Part shown: piece after piece, positions 19,601-27,357 of the stretch | Layout: each line of letters opens with the position of its first letter | Position numbering within the stretch: the stretch's first letter is position 1 | Assembly: GCA_963556145.1 (NCBI GenBank) | Contig: CAUVYJ010000015.1 | Span: 1 to 27,357 of the forward strand | DNA: 27,357 nt | Source of the DNA: Hygrocybe punicea | Taxonomy: Eukaryota; Basidiomycota; Agaricomycetes; Agaricales; Hygrophoraceae | Reading direction: 5' to 3' | Made by a program: the position numbers and the translations under genes | Notes under the pieces: generated by a model | What the model was told of the DNA's origin: nothing | The model's input: only the letters and a program-made list of their open reading frames with translations | Databases searched by the model: none

Positions 19601-20671
19601 GAACAATCTCTCTCCCACAAGCTTACCACCCCGCCAAACTTGTCGGCAAATATCTGTACCTCGACATGCCGTGGTCGTTCGATGTATTTTTCCACCAGAA
19701 CCGTTGCATTTCCGAAAGCCTTTTGTGATTCCCGCTGGGCGGATAACAGCACCTCCTCAAAAACAGCAGCAGAGGGAGGCGATGAGACTGTACGCATGCC
19801 TTTCCCACCTCCTCTGTGGATTGCTTTAATTAGCACTGGGAAGCCTGTTTGTCCACTATTCAGAGGAAAGGCGCGAGAGGGTGGGATAAGTGGGGTTACC
19901 TATTTTCTTGGCTTGTTCGTAAAGATAATTTGGGTCTTGGTTATCTCCGTGATATCCCGGCACACAAGGGACTCCAGCGGCTTATTACCAAGTAAGTATA
20001 GGAAGACTCGTCTTATCAAAGGAAGATCAGGAAACGTACCTAACATGATATTCTTCGATTCACTAATGTTAGTAGTACATTGGTAGAATGACATTTGGAC
20101 AGAGATCCCTACATACCTCTTTGATCCCATGCTAACGATAGCACTGGCAGGCGGACCAATGAACACGATCCCTTCCTGAGCCAGGCGTTCCGAAAACAGC
20201 GAATTTTCGCTCAAAAATCCGTAGCTGGTCGAATAAGACGTCAGTACAGAACTGGATGTCGCAGTCGTACCGTTTCAAGAAGCAGACTTACCCAGGATGG
20301 ACTGCCTGTGATTTCGAAGGGAAAATGTAGGTGGTGCTGCAAAAATCAAGGGAAAGACGCACCTGGGCACCACTTCGATGACAAACATCGATAATTTTGT
20401 CCATCCGAAGCTGACAGAAAGTTGAATGTGGTCCTCGATACCGATATTAAATGTACGACTGACATAGCTCTCAGAAGAAGGTGGTGGGCCAATGCAATAC
20501 GCCTCGTCTGCCTGTAATATCCATATTATCTTTCCTGGTCTGAGAAATTAGGAAAATGCCAGACAAACCATCTGGACATGTAATGCATCCTTGTCCGCTT
20601 CGCTATACACCGCCACTGTCCTAACACCCAGCTTCTTGGCAGTTCTGATGACGCGACAGGCGATTTCTCCT
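19601..20671 (-). pseudogene. 3-methylcrotonyl-CoA carboxylase alpha, biotin carboxylase segment (eight exons)
   Basis: Minus-strand exons: 20671-20569 ([20 protein letters not shown]), 20511-20464 (ADEAYCIGPPPSSESY), 20410-20363 (LRMDKIIDVCHRSGAQ), 20305-20292 (a 14-nt exon, AVHPG), 20224-20117 ([15 protein letters not shown] then [15 protein letters not shown]), 20062-20040 (SESKNIML), 19980-19900 ([20 protein letters not shown]) and 19844-19601 (FPVLIKAIHRGGGKGMRTV to RHVEVQIFADKFGG and LWERDCS). All introns have GT..AG ends and all phases join, with no stop or frameshift. The ATP-grasp glycine loop reads HRGGGKGMR where the family usually has HGGGGKGMR. The mitochondrial presequence and first exon are absent: the segment begins at an intron 3' end (branch-like GCTGAC, then TTGTAG) joined to Brr2 sequence. 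It stops mid-exon at GATTGTTC and continues at 13833. Propionyl-CoA carboxylase alpha is less likely given the overall motif match. Confidence 0.9.
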
Positions 20672-20711
20672 CTACAAGTGGGTCAGCTATTACGAGCTGA
20701 AGGAAAAAGAG

Positions 20712-23153
20712 GCCAAGATTAAGAGCCAAAACATCCATCTTGTCCTCTACCGATAACATGAGTACTCGGAAAGTCTAAGCAAGATACGGGTACGTACCGA
20801 TCGCTATACATTTCCGAGTTGACCAGATCGGTGAGAGTGTTCTTTACCAGCTCGGAGAGGTGATCGGATAAATGCTGATGGCTGACGTTGTGGAGGTTGT
20901 AGTAGTTCGGGTTCTGGGTCATCCATCGATAGAAATATGTCCAGGTCAAAATATCCTACAAAATCAAGATCAGCGGTAAGCACGAATCTTCTGTGAAAGA
21001 GAAGCATTATTTACCATAGCATCTTGCTTGTTCTCGACTGTCTTAACAGCAATTTCGGCCAGGAAATAATCGTGCAGTAAATGGGTAGGAAGGTGTGATT
21101 CGATCGGCAGACCTTCGGCGAGAAATTTCTTGTAAAACTCTTTCCGAGTCTGCTGACACATTAAGACACATCGACTGCGTTCATCTTCTGTCGGCCTACA
21201 TGCGCGGCCCATCATCTGGAGTACATCCATAACCGGGTAATCCACATATCGGTGTTCCTTGCCTTCGTAATACTGTACTCCCATGATGACCATATAACTC
21301 GAGACAGGCAGACTCCAAGCCGTATCCTGCAGTTGAAATGAAGAGATTTGTATACGCGTGTACGGAATGATAGTACAGACATACCTTGGACGCAATCAGC
21401 ACCTGTATAGCTCCTGACTGGAATAGATGTTCGACGATTCGCTTGTCCTGCTTGCTGAGAGCCTCGTGGTAATACCCGATTCCATGCTGAAGAGTTTCTG
21501 CCAGGCTTCTCTTGCTGATATGGTCAAGATGAGGCTGCAAGTCCTCCTCTTCGATGTTCAAGAACCGGATCGGCTTGTCGTCAGCAGCACAATGCGTGAG
21601 AATATCGTCCACGGTAAGCCGACATTGCCTGCGAGAAGGGACAAAAATGATGACGGGTTTCGTTGGTGAATATTCCACAATGGCAAGATACGCCGGCTTG
21701 GACATGGCTATCATGAGTGATGGGAAATGCGGGACTGTGGAACTCTGCAAGTGACTATCCATATCCAGAGGGCGAGTACTGTAGGGTTAAATCAGTGGCT
21801 GAAGGATATCCAAAAATTTTCAAGACTCTCTCACCTTGGAAAAAAGTTGAAGATGGTATGGGATGGTGCACCCATCCACTCACCCAGATCCCGTGCATTG
21901 TTGGACCCACCTCACCACCAACGAGTTGAACCTCATCCGCAATGAGCAGACCGATATTTTGAACGTTCTTCCGTTGACGCCACCGCCTCGAAAGGACATC
22001 CCACTGTCCACACGTTAGAAAAAAAACAGCCGAAAGAATCGAAAAAGCCACGAGTGACTGACCTGTGCTGGTGTGCAAATGATCACATCTCCTTCTCAAG
22101 CAGACGCAAGTCCGCACTGGTCTCTCTGGTTAGACTCACGATCTCCTTCCCACCTAATTTGCGGCGCCATTCTGTCACCCGTTGTTCCACCATCTCCTGG
22201 TACGGCTCAATACAAACAGCCCGGGGCTGATCGCACTTACTCCACAATCGAAAGAGTGCAAACTCAGCACAGATCGTCTTACCGCTTCCGGTCGGCGCGC
22301 CGATGAACACATTCTCGTCAGACATATACAATGCCTGAAAGACTTGCATTTGAATCTTGTTGAACGTGTGGATCGTCGACGAGTAGATATCCTCAAACTC
22401 TTTGTTGTGCAGAGCTGAGAGCGGGAGTGCTTGCAAGTCGAGAAGAGGGGTCGGAGGCGGGAACTTTTCAGGGAGGATGAGGTGCTTGAAAGAAATCGGC
22501 AGCCGGGTCTCAGCATGTAGCCAGTGGTCGGATACGATCGAAATATAGTAGTTAGGCGGGACTGGCTCAAACATGGGGACAGTGAGCGTCACACTATGCT
22601 CGTCTTCCATGTACCGCTGCCGGAGAATGAAAGAATCATGGAAGAGGATAACTTCGCCATCAAAGTCCTCCACCATGATGAGGAATGTCTCCGCCGTTCC
22701 GTGGAGATTCTCGTCCCAGCGGAAATCAGGGATGATAGAAAGGTCAATTCGGAGGAGGGATCGGGTGATGGGTTGTACCTGAGCCTGCAACCTACGAGGC
22801 AATGAGCTCAAGAACTAAAAATAATGGTAGGGGGTGACCTGAAACGCACTGTAGTTTAGGAAAGTTATGAACAAGGCGGTGGACCAATATTCCAGCGTTC
22901 GGGATGCCAATGAGTTCACCGATTTCATGTGGATTCTATGGACACAGGTAAGCGGATAACATTCTATGCGGGGCTGAGGAGACCTACTAAATCAAAGTAA
23001 CGATACCATGGCTAGCATTGAACAGAGGCGTCAGCCATATCTTCAAAACAAAGAGAGAAAGAAAAGAAACATACAAATTGTTTACCCTCGGCCTTTCGAA
23101 TGACTTCGGACGGTACGCCCTTGATCTGACGTAGAGGGGTCATTGAGTTCCAC
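20712..23153 (-). pseudogene. BRR2: Brr2 helicase, second cassette segment, several lesions
   Basis: Exons on the minus strand run WNSMTPLRQIKGVPSEVIRK, PWYRYFDL, NPHEIGELIGIPNAG, then a long exon (about 22800-22040) with QVQPITRSLLRIDLS, SFKHLILPEKFPPPTPLLDL and Walker A APTGSGKT (22298-22275). A one-base deletion near 22093 precedes DVIICTPAQ. The next exon has WDVLSRRWRQRKNVQN and the DExH-type box DEVQ. About 35-40 codons after GGEVGPT, the motif III region, are deleted before RDLGEWMGAPSHTIFNF. Then follow FVPSRRQCRLTVDD, motif VI QMMGRACRP (21218-21192) and the start of the Sec63-like domain to about 20712, with one more frame change near 20815 and a splice-consistent CIAIEDKMDV piece. 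The similarity stops at NLG; the rest of Sec63 and the C-terminus are missing. Splice sites are otherwise kept. DEVQ may be lineage-normal. Confidence 0.9.
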
Positions 23154-23195
23154 CTACGCAAAAAAAGTATCTCGGCAATGAACAATTGTATTTGC

Positions 23196-23771
23196 CCCAC
23201 CCCACCCTACACATTGTCGCCAACAACATCTCACCTCACACTAGTCCATATTTCAACAACCAAGACAACCATAGATATGACGTTAGGCTATCATGAGAGA
23301 ACAATGCAAGGCATGTGGCACGGGGGTTAAACGTTATTAATAAACACCGCACCATATCCACAAGTTTGACCATTCTTAGGCTATGTCGATCTCTGGTGTC
23401 TTCTGTCCTGGGCTCACCGTCCCGCTAGCCCACATTATTCAAGCAAGCCATTGATCTGGGAGCATTGTCTGTTCCTGACTTTACAGAGTTACACATCTCG
23501 TCCCGCTCATTTACGATGTAAAGTACAATGTGGGTGGAGGCTTTCGTCGGAAAAGTCCTTCAATCCTTCATTTGTTCACAGTTTGCAATTGAAGGAAACA
23601 TACCCATGTTCCAACCCCCGTGGATCACCAATAGTTGCCAGATTTTGGCTTCGAGGTGGTGATATAGATTCGACGAGGTGAAACACACCGGTCTTTCTGC
23701 CCTTGTCTTGCATTCATATGGGGCGGCCGGACGCTAGCAAAAACACCGCCTGCCTGTCTCTTCAGGTATCG
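23196..23771. other. No recognisable feature
   Basis: This follows the abrupt end of Brr2 similarity at about 23195 (after ATTGTATTTGC). The short plus frame 23451-23681 has no motif. Confidence 0.35.
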
Positions 23772-24226
23772 TCATGACGTTGTCGGGAATACACGACATC
23801 CATTAGCAAACCGTTCGCGCATCAGTGCGGCGTCTACATCACGAATCTCGAATGGCCCGTCAGCGTCACTTATCCGCTCTGTTCCGGCGACGAGGAGATT
23901 GAGAAGGTGCTGTATGTAGGCGAGGCTAAAATTCATCTCATTCAGGAAGAGTGGTTCTGAGATTCGCTCGAGTTTGGAGGTACGTTCTTGCATCATCATT
24001 GCACCATCTGGTGTCTGAATAGGAACTCTAGGCAAATCCGACGAGAACAAGTACCCAGTACGGCATTCTCGGCCAGAACAAAAGTCACTGCCTGAAAGTA
24101 GCTCTCATGACCACTCAACATCATCGCTGTCATACTCAAACCAAACGTGACCTTCCTCCTCCGTCTCTCGATCATGCAACTAGAACCCACTCCACCAACC
24201 ACCCACCGCTCACGACCTTCTCCCAT
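23772..24226 (-). pseudogene. Unidentified minus-strand coding remnant, one frame change
   Basis: Two overlapping minus frames join if one base change is allowed near 24040. The upstream part reads RRRRKVTFGLSMTAMMLSGH then ESYFQAVTFVLAENAVLG. The downstream part reads SSDLPRVPIQTPDGAMMM, ERISEPLFLNEMNFSLAYIQ, HLLNLLVAGTERIS and EIRDVDAALMRERFANG. Composition and length look protein-like rather than random, but I recognise no domain. It lies between the Brr2 segment and the Helitron helicase remnant and may be another captured host exon or a Helitron part. Confidence 0.3.
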
Positions 24227-24479
24227 CTCAAGACCAAGACGAACCAGAAGAACTTGCAGCAGTGAAACGCATCCCCGCCATGACCCTAAACGTCTGGCAG
24301 AGCCTCCTCAAGCCGAGAGGTTACGAGATCGCAAGCGGGAAACGTGCGCAGTCCCTCGAAATCACAAAATGTTGGGAGATCTCCACCACAGCCCTCCGTG
24401 CCCCAGGATTCCACCTGCAGAAAAAACCAGTGTTGCAGGCGGGCGGAGTATCATTTCGGCTTTCAGGCGTACGAACTCG

Positions 24480-24740
24480 TTCGCTCCGCCGCAGAACGGA
24501 CCAGGACGACAATCAGGATCCAGATCTCACTACGCCTCGCATACGCATGCACCTTTCAGGTTGCGTTGGTCTCACTCGACAAAACCGTTCTTGACCTATG
24601 AACTGATGTCTTTGCGCATGGACAACTATACACAGCTCTAGCACGCGTACGAAAGAGAGAGGATTGTCGAGTCATGTTTGGAAACATGAGAAAATTGGAC
24701 GACGAACGTAGTTTGTTGACAGCTGTTGTTGAATGTCCAG
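24480..24740 (+). pseudogene. Helitron-type PIF1-like helicase, C-terminal remnant
   Basis: Helitrons are rolling-circle transposons encoding a Rep-helicase. One plus frame reads ISLRLAYACTFQVALVSLDK, TVLDL, a TGA (24598-24600), then TDVFAHGQLYTALARVRKRE and DCRVMFGNM. This is the conserved C-terminal PIF1/RecD-like block of Helitron helicases (LAYACTF...DLRTDVFAHGQLYTALSRV), including the G-Q-x-Y-x-A-x-S/A-R motif. The TGA replaces the usual Arg, consistent with CGA to TGA. The Q-G-x-T-L stretch that normally follows ACTF is damaged. Upstream Rep, HUH and the other helicase motifs are not recognisable in the window, so only the 3' end of an element is here. Confidence 0.75.
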
Positions 24741-24744
24741 GAAC

Positions 24745-24761
24745 ACGGCGAAGCCGTCTAA
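24745..24761 (+). other. Candidate Helitron 3' end: short hairpin plus CTAA
   Basis: ACGGC-GAA-GCCGT forms a 5-bp stem followed at once by CTAA. Helitron 3' ends have a short hairpin and CTRR. Here the usual spacer of roughly ten bases between hairpin and CTRR is missing and the next base is G rather than T, so this is only a weak candidate next to the helicase remnant. Confidence 0.2.
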
Positions 24762-24832
24762 GCTTAATTAAATAAGTCACGAATATATAACAAGATTTGC
24801 GCAGGATTGCTTACCGTGCCATCCGATATCTT

Positions 24833-25206
24833 CTAGTTCAGCACGTACCACTTCGGCAAGTCTTCCCTCCCGCCCAAAGCCTGCTGCAACCTCTCAATTC
24901 TCTCCTTCGTATTCCCCTCCAACCCCTCAATTGTCTTGTTGTGCCCGACCGCAAAGCAGAACGCAGAACCGGTGGAATGATCTGGACATTCCACGGAGAC
25001 GACTCGACTGATCTGGGCATCCTTCAGAATCTTCTGGATGGCATTGAGGCAAGAATTTTTGACGTCATTGTCGATGTCAATCCCATTGCGCATGCTAAAG
25101 TCCAGTAGCCACTCCATGGTTACCTTATAACCAAAGGCCTGAGCACGATGGCGTACTCTACGACGCGTTGTTTTTGGCGGCTGTTCACACCTGGAACTGG
25201 TTTAAC
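24833..25206 (-). pseudogene. C-terminal exon of an unidentified protein
   Basis: The minus frame is open from about 25206 to a stop at 24835-24833. It reads RRRVRHRAQAFGYKVTMEWL, LDFSMRNGIDIDNDV, NAIQKILKDAQISRVVSVEC and GHNKTIEGLEGNTKERIERL, ending WYVLN. An acceptor-like TTCCAG lies just upstream (about 25190), so this may be a last exon. It is uninterrupted for about 120 codons. The nearest upstream sequence on the same strand gives no obvious partner exon. The family is not recognised; it may be a genuine but partial gene. Confidence 0.35.
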
Positions 25207-25369
25207 AGATAACCTCAGATCATTTAGCGAGGAACACACATCGTGAACGGATAACAATGTCACTGCGATGTTGAAACCTGTTGGGCGGCGTGTTTTGTTG
25301 AAGTTGAAACACGCTTACATCACCTCGAGCCAAGTTTGGACTCTGGAGTATGCACCCGTCTCGACTTGA

Positions 25370-26300
25370 TCACCTCCCGACTTCAACTTCCCCGGTCACG
25401 TATTAGACCACAAAGCCAAGCACAGGACTGCACGAGCCATACTCTTTGCTTACAGTCATATCTCAAACCAGCGAGACATCGAATCCCCTTGGTACGCCGT
25501 TTGGGACAGAGTCCTTGCAGATCTGATCGCCGATCATTCCCGTCTCCTCACCGTTCCTCAACTGGTGCTATGGTACATTGAACCCGTTCCGGATCGTGCA
25601 GATCGAGACGACTCTCAGGATGGAGAAGACGAAGAAAGCGGAAATACCACGATCGAATCAATCACATCCGTCGCGTCCACTGTTCCTCAAAAGTTTGCAC
25701 GGGAACTTGTTCCTGACCCCGCCGTCATCCGCACCATGACGCGCCGGGCTGTTGTACCGCTTAAACTGAGATATGCTGGAGTTCCGTTACTGGCGGAGGT
25801 CAAACGGCCCCCGAGACGCATCGACAGATGGAGGGATTCTGCATTCCGCCATGCTTTATCACAGCAATTGTTGTTTGCAGAGTCCAATGTGTTGAAGCAA
25901 GCAGAATTTCTCTTTCGCAATTATCCGCGTCAAGAAACTGTCGTCGTGATGGCTTGCAGTGGTCTGTGGTGGACCTGCCGGATTGTTCACAAAAGACCAA
26001 CTTGACAATCCAGGCAACGCTCCTCTGCCAGGCCCTGACGAATGGGAGGAAGATGACGAGATTGATATTGAGAAAGACGACCTAGATGATGAGGGGGACG
26101 AGGGGGATGCATCTGAGGACGAACTCGATGTCATCGATGCACCTGAGGGCGAGGCGTTTGGCGAGTCAGAGGCAACATTACCCGAGAACAAATTCTCTAA
26201 AGTCCTTCAATTGGGAACAAGAGCATCAGACCAGAGATTTGGGCTCATTCACCAACGCCTTGAAGTCGCGTTAGCCAACCGAACTGGCAAGATGGGCTAG
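25370..26300 (+). pseudogene. Unidentified protein with E-x-K motif and acidic tail, one frameshift
   Basis: An open plus frame from 25370, just after an in-frame TGA at 25367, reads PDFNFPGHVLDHKAKHRTAR, SPWYAVWDRVLADLIADHSR, WYIEPVPDRADRDDSQD, then VVPLKLRYAGVPLLAEVKRP, HALSQQLLFAESNVLKQAEF and ETVVVMACSGLWW. It stops at 26005. A +1 frame change near 25965-25995 restores LFTKDQLDNPGNAPLPGPDE, followed by a very acidic run (EEDDEIDIEKDDLDDE) and ENKFSKVLQLGTRASDQRFG to a stop at 26300. The G-V-P-x-x-A-E-V-K segment resembles the last half-motif of PD-(D/E)xK nucleases, with HALSQQ as a possible following helix. That is inference from pattern only. It looks like an uncharacterised fungal family. 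No start codon is evident at 25370, so the N-terminus is cut or spliced. Confidence 0.45.
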
Positions 26301-27090
26301 GATACAAGCGTATGTTTCTTGCTCTCGATGTTTGCTCAATATATTGATCAGTGGAATGCTGCGTGATTGAAGTCTCTCGGTCGGCTCTGTAGCCGTTTGG
26401 ATATTGTGCCAACGGCGACGACGAACGCGACGCCGAGTTTCAGTAGGACAGCCCTAATGGTAAGTTAGCGCCCCACCCCAACCATCCCCGCTCATCCTCT
26501 AACAACCCTTACAAGGACGACAGGACGCACGATGACAGCGACAAGCGAGGGGGCCATGGTGCTGTGCAGTGAATGGTGGTGAATACTGCTTCAATTTTTG
26601 TCCCGGGGTTTGCTGATCTCAACGACGAACGATGACAGCCACTACCCACTGCCGCCAACGCCGGCCATCGGCCATCCCCCCCCACGACCATCCAACACCC
26701 ATCTACACCCAATCCCAACTCCCAACGTCGCGAGGTTTGGCTGACTTCTTAGGTGGCCATGCAGGAAATATGCGAGCATTGCACTTGAAGCCAATCCATT
26801 CACCCCACCTTATTATGGGCAAATTACCACGTTCCAACATACTGTTATACCTTTCAAAGTATTACTGCAGGGTGTCCCAAGCAGCCTCAATAAAATATTC
26901 TTGTTAAATTTATTTTCACACTCCTAAACATCTCACCCACCCTCAATATTTCCAAGATTTACAGCTGTTTGCACAATCCTTGACAGTAAAAAAAAGTGCC
27001 AATTACAAACAAATACAGTAAATGCACAATAACTCATGAAATACCTCATAGGCAAGAATGGCAACACTTTACACTGAGCCACACATTCCT
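26301..27090. other. No recognisable gene
   Basis: This is the region after the acidic-tail gene. A C-rich stretch at 26460-26720 produces open frames in several registers without motifs. At about 27030 the words ATAACTCATGAAATAC recall the arm sequence of the 606-bp hairpin (about 6370), a short isolated match. Confidence 0.35.
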
Positions 27091-27330
27091 GTGGAATCCA
27101 ATCGGACTCCGATTGGAATGCTCAGACTCTGAGGATTCCGAGTGGATTCCGAGTGGAATGGAACCTTTTTTGTAGAGTACTACCAATTTTAATATTCCAG
27201 TTGGATTCCGAGTGAATTCTGCTCAGAATGATCATTTTTTTGGATTTTCATTGGTTTTCATGGGGTATGCTTATTTATGAGGAATCATGTGGAATCCACT
27301 CAGAATCCTGCCAAGTGTTTCAAAAGCATC
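27090..27330. repeat. GATTCC-rich repeats, probably part of a larger element
   Basis: TCCAATCGGACTCCGATTGGA (about 27097-27117) is a perfect palindrome around one base. It is followed by repeated GGATTCCGAGTGGATTCC and GATTCCGAGTGAATTCTGCT units and the complement-like GGAATCCACTCAGAATCC near 27290. Direct and inverted copies of ATTCCGAGTGGA dominate. The window ends before a boundary is visible. Confidence 0.6.
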
Positions 27331-27357
27331 AGCTTTTTTTGACTTTTTTGCATTTTT

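Noticed and set aside
21850..21950. DEVQ in place of DExH as evidence of an inactivated Brr2
   Set aside because: The second Brr2 cassette varies in this box between lineages, so without the parental gene it cannot be called a lesion.
1..27357. tRNA, rRNA, CRISPR array or bacterial-type operon
   Set aside because: No cloverleaf-like or T-loop sequence, no rRNA core and no regularly spaced identical repeats were seen; introns and element types are fungal.

Overview
The window looks like a repeat-rich, gene-poor stretch of an Agaricomycete (mushroom-forming basidiomycete) genome. The reasons are 47-60 nt introns with GT..AG ends, a Plavaka-type (CACTA-like) transposase, the C-terminal end of a Helitron-type helicase, several TA-flanked miniature inverted-repeat elements, and fragments of fungal housekeeping genes that keep their introns. 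No single long intact gene is present. Almost every recognisable coding segment is partial, frameshifted, or cut by a rearrangement.

Layout. 1-470: AT-rich degenerate repeats. 638-1036 (-): scrambled fatty acid synthase beta dehydratase fragment. 1487-2194: diverged tandem duplication. 2429-2991 (-): 5' part of a Pcl/Pho80-like cyclin, one frameshift. 3882-4870 (+): four-exon conserved-looking gene with two zinc-ligand clusters and a SUMO-interaction-like tail, one in-frame stop. 5172-5752 (-): two-exon hypothetical gene. 6229-8058: composite TA-flanked element made of two large hairpins, one with 265-bp arms. 8805-10632 (+): decayed 5' part of a Plavaka transposase, cut off by a terminal-inverted-repeat element (about 10635-12436) that contains a large CAN/CAG microsatellite.

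The centre and right hold the most unusual structure. Read on the minus strand, a Brr2 (U5 snRNP helicase) segment (23153-20712) is joined inside an intron to a segment of the 3-methylcrotonyl-CoA carboxylase alpha gene (20671-19601). That gene is split inside an exon by a 5.77-kb insertion with 4-bp GAAC flanks (13834-19600). It resumes in register at 13833-13593 and is then joined to a second Brr2 segment (13545-12512), which overlaps and extends the first. The inserted block carries two TA-flanked miniature elements (13914-14517, 14733-15204) and G-rich diverged repeats (15430-18480).

Right end: an unidentified minus ORF (23772-24226), the Helitron helicase C-terminus (about 24500-24740, +), an unidentified intact C-terminal exon (24833-25206, -), and an unidentified plus-strand gene with an acidic tail and a possible nuclease-like E-x-K motif (25370-26300, one frameshift). 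The window ends in GATTCC-rich repeats. The genes do not form a pathway. The region reads as a gene-fragment graveyard built by DNA transposons, with Helitron-type capture as one plausible but unproven cause.
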